A DNA stretch of 64,000 bases, taken from positions 5,890,001-5,954,000 of the forward strand of contig NZ_CP034279.1 of the NCBI RefSeq assembly GCF_009739905.1, read 5' to 3'. A program made the position numbers and the translations under genes. Origin of the DNA: Streptomyces ficellus. GTDB taxonomy: Bacteria > Actinomycetota > Actinomycetes > Streptomycetales > Streptomycetaceae. The notes beneath the pieces are model-generated. The model worked only from the letters and a program-made list of their open reading frames with translations. It was not told the DNA's origin and did no database searches. Below are positions 7,624 to 16,238 of the stretch, piece after piece (position 1 is the stretch's first letter; every line of letters starts with the position of its first letter).

Positions 7624-9075
7624 ATGCTGACAGTCCTCGGCTTCGCCATGATCGCGACCTTCCTGGTGCTGATCATGATGAAGAAGATGTCGCCGATCGC
7701 GGCGCTGGTCCTCATCCCCGCCCTCTTCTGCGTCCTCGTGGGACAGGGCGCACAGCTCGGCGACTACGTCCTCGAAGGCGTCGGCAACCTCGCGCCCACC
7801 GCCGCGATGCTGATGTTCGCCATCGTCTACTTCGGCGTGATGATCGACGTGGGCCTGTTCGACCCGATCGTCCGGGGCATCCTGCGCTTCTGCAAGGCCG
7901 ACCCGATGCGGGTCGTGGTCGGTACGGCCGTCCTCGCCGCGATCGTCTCGCTGGACGGCGACGGCTCCACCACCTTCATGATCACCGTCTCGGCGATGTA
8001 CCCGCTCTACAAGCGCCTGGGGATGAGCCTGGTCGTGATGACCGGTGTCGCCGCCACCGCCAACGGCGTCATGAACACCCTGCCCTGGGGCGGCCCCACG
8101 GCCCGCGCGGCCACCGCACTCAAGCTGGACGCCGGCGACATCTTCGTCCCGATGATCCCGGCCCTCGGCGTCGGCCTGCTGTTCGTCCTCGCCCTCGCGT
8201 ACGTCCTCGGCCGGCGCGAGCGCAAGCGCCTCGGGTACCTGACCCTGGACGAGGCCCTGGAGCCGCGGTCCGAGACCGTGCTGGTCACGGCGGGCGGGGG
8301 AGAGGACAGCCCCCAGCCGGCGGCCGGCGGCACGGGGCCCGGCACCGATGCCGGCACCGGCCCCGGCACCGGCCCCGGCACCGGCGCCGGCCCCCACACC
8401 GGTCCCGGCACCGGTCCGGAGTCCGGCGAGGGCTTCCAGGGCCTCGACCCGAACCGCCCCACCCTCCGTCCCCGGCTGTACTGGTTCAACGCGGCCCTCA
8501 CCGTGGCGCTGCTTACCGCCATGATCCTCGAACTGCTGCCGATCCCGGTGCTGTTCCTGCTCGGCGCGGCCCTCGCCCTCACCGTCAACTACCCCCACAT
8601 GCCCGACCAGAAGGCCCGGATCGCCGCCCACGCCGACAACGTCCTGAACGTCGCCGGCATGGTCTTCGCCGCCGCCGTCTTCACCGGCGTCCTCACCGGC
8701 ACCGGCATGGTCAAGCACATGGCCGACTGGCTCGTCGGCGCCATCCCCGACGCCATGGGCCCGCACATGGCGCTCGTCACCGGCCTGCTCAGCCTGCCCC
8801 TGACGTACTTCATGTCGAACGACGGCTTCTACTTCGGCGTCCTGCCCGTCCTCGCCGAGGCCGGTGCCGCGCACGGCGTCTCCCCGCTGGAGATCGCCCG
8901 CGCCTCCCTGGCGGGCCAGGCCCTGCACATGTCCAGCCCGCTCGTGCCCGCCGTGTACGTCCTGGTCGGCATGGCCAAGGTGGAGTTCGGCGACCACACC
9001 CGGTTCACCGTGAAGTGGGCCGCGCTCACCTCGCTGGTGGTGCTCGGCGCGGGAATACTCTTCGGCATCATCTGA
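7624..9075 (+). CDS. CitMHS-family citrate:metal symporter
   Basis: 483 aa integral membrane protein of the CitM/CitH family, which imports citrate complexed with Mg2+ or other divalent cations together with protons. The N-terminus (MLTVLGFAMIATFLVLIMM), LDGDGSTTFMITVSAMYPLY, NTLPWGGPTARAA, a late SNDGFYFGVLPV and a C-terminal SSPLVPAVYVLVG are characteristic. About 11-12 hydrophobic segments are visible. The central cytoplasmic loop is unusually long and made of Gly-Thr-Gly-Pro repeats (about residues 238-270). A GTG at 7615 is an alternative start; the ATG is preferred for the AGGTG six bases upstream. It overlaps the following MFS gene by one base. Confidence 0.92.
   Translation: MLTVLGFAMIATFLVLIMMKKMSPIAALVLIPALFCVLVGQGAQLGDYVLEGVGNLAPTAAMLMFAIVYFGVMIDVGLFDPIVRGILRFCKADPMRVVVGTAVLAAIVSLDGDGSTTFMITVSAMYPLYKRLGMSLVVMTGVAATANGVMNTLPWGGPTARAATALKLDAGDIFVPMIPALGVGLLFVLALAYVLGRRERKRLGYLTLDEALEPRSETVLVTAGGGEDSPQPAAGGTGPGTDAGTGPGTGPGTGAGPHTGPGTGPESGEGFQGLDPNRPTLRPRLYWFNAALTVALLTAMILELLPIPVLFLLGAALALTVNYPHMPDQKARIAAHADNVLNVAGMVFAAAVFTGVLTGTGMVKHMADWLVGAIPDAMGPHMALVTGLLSLPLTYFMSNDGFYFGVLPVLAEAGAAHGVSPLEIARASLAGQALHMSSPLVPAVYVLVGMAKVEFGDHTRFTVKWAALTSLVVLGAGILFGII
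8331..8420 (+). repeat. In-frame 12-bp tandem repeat (GGCACCGGCCCC) in the citrate transporter gene
   Basis: Six to seven imperfect copies of a 12-bp unit encode Gly-Thr-Gly-Pro repeats between the two halves of the transporter. Copy number is a likely site of length variation between strains and always changes by whole codons, so it would not disrupt the frame. Confidence 0.8.
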
Positions 9076-10373
9076 TGGAGCGCCGGTACTGGCTGCTGCG
9101 CCTCGTCGCCGCCTTCGCCTTCGCGCAGGCGGCGGTGTCGATGGCCCGGCCCGCCGTCTCGTACCGCGCCCTCGCGCTGGGCGCCGACGAACGGGCGATC
9201 GGCGTCACCGCGGGCGTGTACGCGCTGCTGCCGCTGTTCGCCGCCGTGCCGCTCGGGCGCAGGACCGACCGGGGGAGGTGCACGCCGCTGCTGGCGGTGG
9301 GCGTGGTGCTCGTCGCGGGCGGGTGCGCGCTGAGCGGGACGGCGGGCTCACCGGCCGGCATGGCGGCGTGGAGCGGGGTGATGGGACTCGGCCACCTGTG
9401 CTTCGTGATCGGCGCCCAGTCGCTGGTGGCACGCCGGTCCGCGCCGGCCGAACAGGACCGGAACTTCGGCCACTTCACCATCGGCGCCTCGCTGGGCCAG
9501 CTCGTCGGGCCGGTCGCGGCCGGGTTCCTCATCGGTGACGACATGGGCCGCGGCAGCACCCTCGCCCTGGTCGTCTCCGCCGCCGTCGCCACGCTGTCCT
9601 TCACGACCCTCTGGCGCGTCGAACAACGCGATGCGAACCGGACGCGCCGGACGCGCCGGACGCGCCGGGCCCACGCGCGCGTGCGGCGCGACAAGGGGAG
9701 GGCGGACTCGCCCCCGAAGGTCCCCGTCCACCGCATCCTGCGCGCCCGCGGGGTGCCGGCCGGCATCTTCATCAGCCTCGCCGTGCTCTCCGCGACCGAC
9801 ATCCTGACCGCCTACCTGCCGGTCGTCGGCGAGCACCGCTCCATCGCCCCCGCCACCGTCGGCCTGTTGCTGAGCCTGCGCGCGGCCGCCACCATCGCCT
9901 GCCGCCTGGTGATGACGCCGATGATCCGGCTCCTGGGCCGTACGGCGCTGCTGACCGTGACGTGTCTGCTCGGCGCTCTGCTGTGCGCGGGCATCGCCCT
10001 GCCCGTCCCGGTGTGGGCGCTCGCCGTGATGCTGGCCGCCCTGGGCTTCTGCCTCGGGGTGGGCCAGCCGCTGTCCATGACGACCGTGGTCCGGGCCGCC
10101 CCCGACGGCGCCCGCTCCACCGCGCTCGCCCTGCGCCTGACGGGCAACCGTCTCGGCCAGGTCGCGGCGCCCGCCTCCGCCGGCCTGATCGCCGGACTCG
10201 CCGGTACGGCCGCCCCGTTCGTGATGCTGGGCGCCCTGCTGCTGACGGCGGCGGCCCTGGGCACCCGCGTGGGACGCGGCCCCGACGAGCCGGCGCGGGA
10301 GCGGCCGGAAACCGGTACCGGAGCGAAGCCCGCGACGCCCGTACCGCGCGGCGCGCGAGGGCGTGTTTCGTAA
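9075..10373 (+). CDS. Major facilitator superfamily transporter
   Basis: 432 aa with about 12 hydrophobic segments in two halves joined by a basic loop rich in Arg-Thr-Arg (around residues 185-205). MFS hallmarks include PLGRRTDRGR after the second segment and RLVMTPMIRLLGRTALL in the second half. The ATG shares one base with the stop of the citrate transporter (TGATG), so the two are translationally coupled. The last five codons and the TAA stop lie inside the left end of the adjacent MITE, so the protein C-terminus (RGRVS) is partly element-derived. The substrate is unknown; a carboxylate or an efflux role is plausible from the operon. Confidence 0.85.
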   Translation: MERRYWLLRLVAAFAFAQAAVSMARPAVSYRALALGADERAIGVTAGVYALLPLFAAVPLGRRTDRGRCTPLLAVGVVLVAGGCALSGTAGSPAGMAAWSGVMGLGHLCFVIGAQSLVARRSAPAEQDRNFGHFTIGASLGQLVGPVAAGFLIGDDMGRGSTLALVVSAAVATLSFTTLWRVEQRDANRTRRTRRTRRAHARVRRDKGRADSPPKVPVHRILRARGVPAGIFISLAVLSATDILTAYLPVVGEHRSIAPATVGLLLSLRAAATIACRLVMTPMIRLLGRTALLTVTCLLGALLCAGIALPVPVWALAVMLAALGFCLGVGQPLSMTTVVRAAPDGARSTALALRLTGNRLGQVAAPASAGLIAGLAGTAAPFVMLGALLLTAAALGTRVGRGPDEPARERPETGTGAKPATPVPRGARGRVS

Positions 10374-10530
10374 GTAGCGTCGTCCGCCCGGAGGGCGGGG
10401 CTGGGGGCGTCTGGGGCGTGCGATCGCAAGGCGGAGGTCGGAGAGCGCAGCGGGCTGCGCCGACGGCCGACAACGCCGCGAGGGTGCGTGCCAGGCGTTC
10501 CCGGCCAGACGGGACTTTCGAAACACGCCC
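10359..10530. mobile_element. MITE copy A (172 bp), GGGCGTGTTTCG ... CGAAACACGCCC
   Basis: Non-coding element with imperfect terminal inverted repeats: GGGCGTGTTTCGtAAGT at the left and ACTTTCGAAACACGCCC at the right. It is nearly identical over its length to the copy at 19361-19552. Internal hairpins (GCAGCGGGCTGC, GACGGCCGACAAC) are shared. The right end abuts TAG; the left flank is GA rather than TA. A substitution in the left repeat (GAA to TAA) supplies the stop of the MFS gene. There is no transposase, so it depends on one encoded elsewhere, probably IS5- or IS630-like. Confidence 0.85.
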
Positions 10531-10556
10531 TAGGGGGCCGTTGCGTACGGCGCGGG

Positions 10557-11171
10557 TCAGGGGGTGGTGCGCGCCAGCAGGGTGCGGCCGTGGCCGATCA
10601 GCCCTTCCAGGGCCGCGTCGAACGCAGCGTCGGCCCGGCCGGCGCCGACCGCAGCCAGGGCGCGGGCCAGTTGGGGCGTGGGGGTCTCCTCCCGCAGCTC
10701 CCACATCGTCTCGGGCGCGGCCAGGTCCAGCGCGGAGCCCAGGACCAGGTTCTCCAGACCGGTGATCAGCGGCATCACGTCCGCCACCGCGAACCCGGCG
10801 GTCAGCAGCAGGCCCACCGCCCGCTCGTACTGCTCCAGCACCTTCGGCGCCCGCACCGGTGACGTCATCAGCAGCGGGATCACCCGGGGGTGGGCGGCGA
10901 AGGCGGCCCGGTAGGAGTGGGCCCAGGCGGACACGGCCGCGTCCCAGGGCCCGGCGTCCAGGGTGGCCGAGTCGATCGCCTCGCAGATCCGCTCCCGCAT
11001 CAACTCGACGATGCCGTCCCGCCCGTCCACATGGTGGTACACCGACCCGGTCTGCACACCCAGCCGCCGCGCGATCTGCGGGACGCTGAACTCGCCCTGC
11101 TCGTCGACCAGTTCGAGCGCCGTCGTGGTGATGCGTGCCCGGTCGAGCAGTGGTGTGCGCGGCCGTCCCAT
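10557..11171 (-). CDS. TetR-family regulator of the permease/amidohydrolase cluster
   Basis: 204 aa. N-terminal helix-turn-helix (RARITTTALELVDEQG, FSVPQIARRLGVQTGSVYHH, residues about 10-55) followed by a TetR_C domain with the ALE..G.....LGSALDLA region common in actinobacterial regulators of small-molecule catabolism. It is divergent from an APC permease with a strong palindrome between them (11229-11249), which supports local repression. The downstream end meets the MITE. It resembles the TetR at 22819 in the first 40 residues, but the effector domains differ. Confidence 0.88.
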   Translation of the reverse strand: MGRPRTPLLDRARITTTALELVDEQGEFSVPQIARRLGVQTGSVYHHVDGRDGIVELMRERICEAIDSATLDAGPWDAAVSAWAHSYRAAFAAHPRVIPLLMTSPVRAPKVLEQYERAVGLLLTAGFAVADVMPLITGLENLVLGSALDLAAPETMWELREETPTPQLARALAAVGAGRADAAFDAALEGLIGHGRTLLARTTP

Positions 11172-11228
11172 GGCGCCAGCTCCTGTCCTGAGGTCTTCCC
11201 GGATGCCCTGAGGGAGGCTACATTGCCG

Positions 11229-11249
11229 AAACCGAAAGCCTTTAGGTTT
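11229..11249. promoter_or_regulatory. 21-bp operator palindrome AAACC-AAAG-c-CTTT-GGTTT
   Basis: Reads AAACCgAAAGcCTTTaGGTTT: symmetric at every position except one pair and the central base. It lies between the divergent TetR (start 11171) and permease (start 11343) genes, about 58 bp from the former. It is strongly AT-rich for this genome. The TetR at 10557 is the expected ligand. Confidence 0.78.
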
Positions 11250-11342
11250 TTGGGTCCGGGTCCAACCCGGTTCCCGTGCCCCGGCTTCCGGTCACCGGCT
11301 CGCAGCCCCGCCTCACGTACGCAGAAGGGCTCACCCACACCC

Positions 11343-12818
11343 ATGTCCGTGTCCTCCAAGACGACCCCCGGGGCGTGCCCGGGGAGCGCCGAACGGCAGC
11401 CCGCCGCGGCCCGGCTCCGCACCGGCACCCTCGGCACCGCCGACATCACCTTCTTCGTCGTCTCCGCCGCCGCCCCGCTCACCGTCATGGCGGGCGTCGC
11501 GCCCATCGCCATCGTGCTGGGCGGCATCGGCGCCCCCGTCGCCTACCTGATCGCCGGCGTCACGCTCACGGTCTTCGCCGTCGGGTTCACCACCATGAGC
11601 CGCCACGTCCGCAGCGGCGGCGCCTTCTACGCGTACATCGCACAAGGGCTCGGCAAGCCCCTCGGCATCGGCGCCGCGCTCCTCGCCGTCGTCGGCTACA
11701 ACGGCATGGAGATCGGGGTGTACGGCCTGCTCGGCAGCGCGGGCGCCGACACCGCCCACGCCCTGTGGGGCGTCGACGTGCCCTGGCTGCCGATCGCCCT
11801 CGCCGGGCTGCTCCTCGTCTGGTACGGCGGCCACCGCTCCATCGACTTCGGCGCCAAGGTCCTCGGCGTCCTCCTCGTCGCCGAGACGGGGATCCTGGTC
11901 CTCCTCGCGGGCGGCGTCCTGCTGCGGGGCGGCGCCGACGGGCTGTCCCTCGCCTCGTTCGCCCCGGACAACGTCCTCGTCCCCGGCACCGCGGCCGTCC
12001 TCGCGTTCGCGTTCATCGCCTTCACCGGCTTCGAGTCGACGGTCATCTACCGCCGCGAGGCCCGCGACCCGGGCCGCACCGTCCCCCGCGCCACCTACAT
12101 CGCGGTCTGCTTCCTCGGGGTGTTCTACGCGTTCGTCGTCTGGGCCGTCATCCAGGCCTTCGGCGACGCGGCCGTCGTCGAGGCGGCGGCGAACGACCCC
12201 GGCGGCCTGTTCTTCGCCGCCATCACCACCTATGTGGGCGCCTGGGCCGCCGACCTGATGCACCTCCTCATCGTCACGAGCGTCCTCGCGTCCCTGCTGG
12301 CCTTCCACAACGCCATCAACCGCTACGCCCTCGCCCTCGCCGAGGAGGGCGTCCTGCCCGCGGCCCTCGGCAGGGTGCACCCCCGGCACGGCTCGCCGTA
12401 CCTGGCGGGCGCCGCCCAGACCGTCCTCGGGCTGGTCGTCGTCCTGTCCTTCGCGCTCGCCGGCGCCGACCCGTACACCCAGCTGCTGCTCTGGGTGAAC
12501 ACCCCCGGCGGGATCGGGCTGATGGTGCTCCAGCTCCTCGCCGCGATCGCCGTCCCCTGCTACTTCCGCCGCGTCCGGCACGGCGAGGGGGCCTTCCGCA
12601 CGGTCGTCGCGCCCGTCGTCGCCGCCGTGCTCCTCACCGCCGCGATCGGGCTCGTCGTGTCCGAGATCGACGCCTTCACCGGAGCGTCGGCCACCGTCAA
12701 CACCGTCCTGGTCGCCCTCGTCCCCGGCGTCCTCCTCCTCGGCCTGCTGCTCGCCGTCCGCCTGCGCCGCGGCCGCCCCGAGGTGTACGCCCGGTTCGCC
12801 GAGGAACCCACCGAATGA
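11343..12818 (+). CDS. APC-superfamily amino acid/amine permease
   Basis: 491 aa, about 12 transmembrane segments. The first helix region (LGTADITFFVVSAAAPLTVM) and the conserved ALSxF-like loop FAFIAFTGFESTVIYRREA are typical of APC permeases. A later helix region reads SLLAFHNAINRYALALAEEG. The ATG at 11343 is chosen because similarity starts just after it and the open frame upstream runs through the operator; no clear Shine-Dalgarno is present, so the start is moderately sure. It overlaps or abuts the amidohydrolase gene, implying uptake of the compound that enzyme hydrolyses (an amide, amine or amino-acid derivative; inferred). Confidence 0.88.
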   Translation: MSVSSKTTPGACPGSAERQPAAARLRTGTLGTADITFFVVSAAAPLTVMAGVAPIAIVLGGIGAPVAYLIAGVTLTVFAVGFTTMSRHVRSGGAFYAYIAQGLGKPLGIGAALLAVVGYNGMEIGVYGLLGSAGADTAHALWGVDVPWLPIALAGLLLVWYGGHRSIDFGAKVLGVLLVAETGILVLLAGGVLLRGGADGLSLASFAPDNVLVPGTAAVLAFAFIAFTGFESTVIYRREARDPGRTVPRATYIAVCFLGVFYAFVVWAVIQAFGDAAVVEAAANDPGGLFFAAITTYVGAWAADLMHLLIVTSVLASLLAFHNAINRYALALAEEGVLPAALGRVHPRHGSPYLAGAAQTVLGLVVVLSFALAGADPYTQLLLWVNTPGGIGLMVLQLLAAIAVPCYFRRVRHGEGAFRTVVAPVVAAVLLTAAIGLVVSEIDAFTGASATVNTVLVALVPGVLLLGLLLAVRLRRGRPEVYARFAEEPTE

Positions 12819-12838
12819 ACCGAACAAGGAGTACCCCC

Positions 12839-14419
12839 GTGCCCGCAGCCGATCTGGTCCTCACCGGCGCCAAGGTCCGCACCCTCGACCCCGCCCGGCC
12901 GCACGCCACCGCCGTCGCCGTACGGGACGGGCTGATCGCCGCCGTCGGCGACGCCTCCGACGCCCGCGACTGGACGGGGCCCGGCACCGAGACCGTCGAC
13001 CTCGCCGGGGCGGCCCTCACCCCCGGCCTCACCGACTCCCACAGCCACCCCGTGTGGGGCCTGGACATGGCGACGGGCCTCGACCTGTCGGGGGTCACCG
13101 ACGTCGACGGGCTGCGGGCGGCCCTGCGCGGCGCCGAACGCACCGGCGGCTGGATCCTCGGGTACGGACTCGACCACAACGCGTTCGGCGGCCGCCCGGT
13201 CGACCGGGCCCTCGTCGAGGACGCCGTACCGGACGTACCCGTCTTCCTCCGGCTCTACGACGGCCACTCCGCCCTCGTCAACGGCGTCGCCCTGCGGGCC
13301 GCCGGGATCGACGGCCCACGCTCCTTCGCCCAGCGCTCCGAGATCGTGTGCGACGCGACCGGCCGGCCCACCGGCCACCTCGTCGAGCACGCGGCGATGG
13401 CCCTGGTGACCGCCGTGCTCCCGAAGCCCTCGCACGACGAGCGGCGCACCCGGCTCGTCGCGCTGCTGTCGGCGATGGCCGCCACCGGGCTCACCGGCGC
13501 GCACGTCATGGACCTCGGCGACGGCGACGTACCCGACCTGCTGACGGCCGTGGAGGCGACCGGGGACCTGCCGCTGCGGCTCAGGCTGGCGCCCTGGTGC
13601 ATGCCGGGCGCCGACGCGGGGGCCCTGGACGAACTGGTCGCGCTGCAACGGCTGCGCGGCCGCGACTGGCTGGTCGGCGGGGTGAAGTTCTTCATGGACG
13701 GCACCGTCGAGGGCGGCACCGCCTGGCTGGAGCACCCCGACTGCCACGGCCGCGGCACCGAGGCCTTCTGGCCCGACCCGGCCGCGTACAGCGCCGCCGT
13801 GCGCACGCTGCACGCGGCCGGGGTCCGCACGGCCACCCACGCGATCGGCGACGCGGCCGTGCGGCACGTCCTGGACACGGTGGCGTCGCTGGGGGAGAGC
13901 GGCCGGCTGGCGCACCGGATCGAGCACATCGAGACGGTGCCCGCCGGTCAGCTCGCCCGCTTCGCCGAACTGGGCGTCATCGCCTCGATGCAGCCGCCCC
14001 ACACGGCGTACACCCGCGCCGACCACACCGACGAGTGGTCCCGGCGGCTCGGCGACGAGCGGGCCGGACGCGCCTGGCGGTGCCGCGACCTGCGCGACAC
14101 GGGCGCGTACGTCGCCCTCGGCTCCGACTGGCCGATCGCCCACTACGACGCCCGGCAGGTTCTGGCCACGGCCCGCGTCCCGCGCGGCGCGGCGGCCGCC
14201 GGGCGGGCCCTGACGGGGCTGATGGCCCTGGAGGGGTGCACGACCCACGCGGCGGTCGCGGCGGGCGAACAGACGGTGGCCGGGCGGATCGCACCGGGTC
14301 TGCGGGCCGACCTCACGGCCTTCGCCGTGGACCCGGTCGACGCCCCCGCCGACGAGGTCGCCGACGCCCCGGTCCGGCTGACCGTCTCCTCGGGCCGGGT
14401 GACGCACCGGGCGCTGTGA
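12839..14419 (+). CDS. YtcJ-like metal-dependent amidohydrolase
   Basis: 526 aa amidohydrolase-superfamily (amidohydrolase_3) enzyme. Metal-site motifs are TDSHSHP (about residue 65), ATHAIGDAAV, HRIEHIE and LGSDWPIAHYD near the C-terminus, in the YtcJ/N-substituted formamide deformylase order. The start GTG at 12839 is chosen for its AAGGAG eight bases upstream; an ATG at 12815 that overlaps the permease stop (ATGA) is an alternative. It forms an operon with the permease and is under the TetR at 10557. The reaction is hydrolysis of a C-N bond; the substrate is unknown. No secretion signal is seen. Confidence 0.88.
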   Translation: MPAADLVLTGAKVRTLDPARPHATAVAVRDGLIAAVGDASDARDWTGPGTETVDLAGAALTPGLTDSHSHPVWGLDMATGLDLSGVTDVDGLRAALRGAERTGGWILGYGLDHNAFGGRPVDRALVEDAVPDVPVFLRLYDGHSALVNGVALRAAGIDGPRSFAQRSEIVCDATGRPTGHLVEHAAMALVTAVLPKPSHDERRTRLVALLSAMAATGLTGAHVMDLGDGDVPDLLTAVEATGDLPLRLRLAPWCMPGADAGALDELVALQRLRGRDWLVGGVKFFMDGTVEGGTAWLEHPDCHGRGTEAFWPDPAAYSAAVRTLHAAGVRTATHAIGDAAVRHVLDTVASLGESGRLAHRIEHIETVPAGQLARFAELGVIASMQPPHTAYTRADHTDEWSRRLGDERAGRAWRCRDLRDTGAYVALGSDWPIAHYDARQVLATARVPRGAAAAGRALTGLMALEGCTTHAAVAAGEQTVAGRIAPGLRADLTAFAVDPVDAPADEVADAPVRLTVSSGRVTHRAL

Positions 14420-14754
14420 CGTTGTCCGGGACCAGCGTCTGCGCCTCGTCGTACCGCGCACGATGCGTATTCACGGCGGTGGCTGCCGTTGCGCGGATTT
14501 CGTCCCCGTTGACGTGCCCGTCACCAGGGCTTGGACACGGTCGGCAGCGCGGCCAGGTACCCGATGCCTCCCTCGGCGGCGGCCGTCCGGTCCCGGTCCA
14601 CGCCGACGAACTGCGGTTGGTACTGAGAGCCAATCCGGCCGGTCCCCGGGCCTTGGTGCTCCGAGACTCCCCGGCCGCCTCCGCTCTGACCGGGAGGGAA
14701 GCCTTCGGGGCGCCGGAGTAGTAAGAGTTGCGCCGGCTCAGCGTCCGGGATGGC
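14420..14754. other. Gene-poor stretch with a possible minus-strand gene remnant
   Basis: No intact gene. On the minus strand an open frame ending at 14521 encodes a 3'-end-like peptide containing QYQPQFVGVDRDRTAAAEGG and IGYLAALPTVSKPW, of ordinary composition rather than the Pro/Arg runs seen in shadow frames. It may be the tail of a broken gene. I do not recognise the family. The rest appears non-coding. Confidence 0.3.
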
Positions 14755-15834
14755 ATGGGGAAGGTGAGCGCTAGGCGGGGTGTCGAAAGGCTCCGGCGAG
14801 TCGTTCGTCGGCGCGATGCCCGGCTGCGTGACCGTCCACCCAGCCGTCCCTCTCGGGCAGAGTCGTCCGATGGCGGTAACCGACTGCAGCTGGTCAGTCT
14901 GGTGGCGGTCAGCTTGCCGGGGCTGGCAGCGCTGGGGGCGCTGTTGTTCACCTGGCTGCAGGGGGGTCAGGCCAGCAAGGAGCTGCGGATCAACGAGTCC
15001 GGCCAGATCACGAACAGATTCAATGCCGCGATCGGCAATCTGGGGTCTGCCTCGTTGGACGTGCGGCTGGGTGGGATCTACGCCCTTCAGCGGATCATGC
15101 AGGACTCTGCCAGGGATCATCCCACCGTGGTATCCGTGCTTGCCGCCTTCGTACGCCAGCACGCGGGCAGCAGTGCGGAGAGCAAGAAGGGGCCGACCCG
15201 CATGACCGCTCCGGCGGGATACCACGCGCCGCCTGTCGATGTCCGGGCGGCGTATGCCGTGCTGGCTCGGCGCCAACCGGACCGCGACTCAGGGACATCC
15301 GTCGATCTGAGCAAAACGGATCTTCGCGGCCTCCGTGTGACAGAGAGAATCCGCATCCGGTTTCCCGGAGCGGATCTGACCGAGGCGGACCTCCGCTACG
15401 CCGACCTGACGGGCGCGGACCTCCAGAGAGCGAACCTGGTCGGGTCGAACGTCGAGAAGGCGATCCTGGACAAGGCGGACCTCACGGGTGCTGACTTGGG
15501 CCAGGCAACGTTGAGAGCATCTTCGTTCGACGGGGCGGACCTTCGCAAGGCAGACGTTTCCTGCGAGGGATTCTCCGTGGAACCAGGCGGCAAGGAAACG
15601 CTGGCTGGTTGCACAAATCTCGAGTATGCCCACCTGAACAACGCGAACCTCCGCGGCGCCAACCTGACGGGCGTCGACCTGAGGTGGGCCGTTCTGACCG
15701 GTGCGGATCTCCGAGACGCCAACCTGACGGACGCGGACCTCCGGAACACTGACCTGACAGGCGCCAAGATGGCGGGTGCGAAGATGCTCCGCACGAAGAC
15801 CGCCAGCGCACGTGGACTGCCGAAGCGTTCATGA
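14755..15834 (+). CDS. Pentapeptide-repeat protein with an N-terminal membrane anchor
   Basis: 359 aa. A basic N-terminus is followed by one hydrophobic segment (LVSLVAVSLPGLAALGALLF, residues about 47-66), then a non-repetitive linker (RFNAAIGNLGSASLDVRLGG, IYALQRIMQDS), then two blocks of A(D/N)LXX pentapeptides (about 190-270 and 285-345; for example ADLTEADLRYADLTGADLQR) that form a right-handed beta-helix. Similar Streptomyces proteins share the LDVRLGGIYALQRI module. The ATG at 14755 is preferred; TTG 14728 is possible. Base composition is slightly less GC-biased than its neighbours, and gene-poor stretches flank it, hinting at transfer. The function is unknown; some pentapeptide proteins protect gyrase, but nothing here shows that. 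Confidence 0.8.
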   Translation: MGKVSARRGVERLRRVVRRRDARLRDRPPSRPSRAESSDGGNRLQLVSLVAVSLPGLAALGALLFTWLQGGQASKELRINESGQITNRFNAAIGNLGSASLDVRLGGIYALQRIMQDSARDHPTVVSVLAAFVRQHAGSSAESKKGPTRMTAPAGYHAPPVDVRAAYAVLARRQPDRDSGTSVDLSKTDLRGLRVTERIRIRFPGADLTEADLRYADLTGADLQRANLVGSNVEKAILDKADLTGADLGQATLRASSFDGADLRKADVSCEGFSVEPGGKETLAGCTNLEYAHLNNANLRGANLTGVDLRWAVLTGADLRDANLTDADLRNTDLTGAKMAGAKMLRTKTASARGLPKRS

Positions 15835-16238
15835 CTGCCGCCGCCTCGGTGGGTGTCGGTGATGCGTACATTACGAGCTGAAGGAGCACCGCGGACCGGG
15901 AGAGCTGCGACGCCTGCTCCGAGGCCCTCAGAGGGGACCTCCGGGGCCCGACGGGTTGTCCGGCCAGGGGAGACCGGTCTCAGGCGGATCGCTTGCTGCC
16001 GCCTCAGCACCGCCGAGACCTGCGATGACGGCTGCTTCGGCATCTTTGATGTGGCGCTCCCGCAGGTCGGTGACCTGGCGCACGAGGGCGCCGGAGTCAC
16101 GAAGACGGCGCCCCCCGCGCCCCCCGCCCCCCACGACCTGCCGACCCCTCCGGTGGTTCGGCTCCGCCGGGGGCCGGCGGACTGCCAGAGTGATCGGCGT
16201 CCGTCCGCCGCTCCACCTCCCGGAAGGCCCGCCCCGGT
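15835..16238. other. 404-bp region without a recognisable gene; possible small minus-strand fragment
   Basis: A minus-strand frame ending at 15928 encodes a peptide with a helical stretch (ALVRQVTDLRERHIKDAEAA) that looks less random than shadow frames but has no evident start or ribosome-binding site. It could be the end of a decayed gene. From about 16100 the sequence is the GC-rich leader of the next gene. Confidence 0.3.

Noticed and set aside
15928..16134. Small minus-strand gene with ALVRQVTDLRERHIKDAEAA
   Set aside because: No ribosome-binding site, no clear start and no known family. Mentioned only as a possible fragment.
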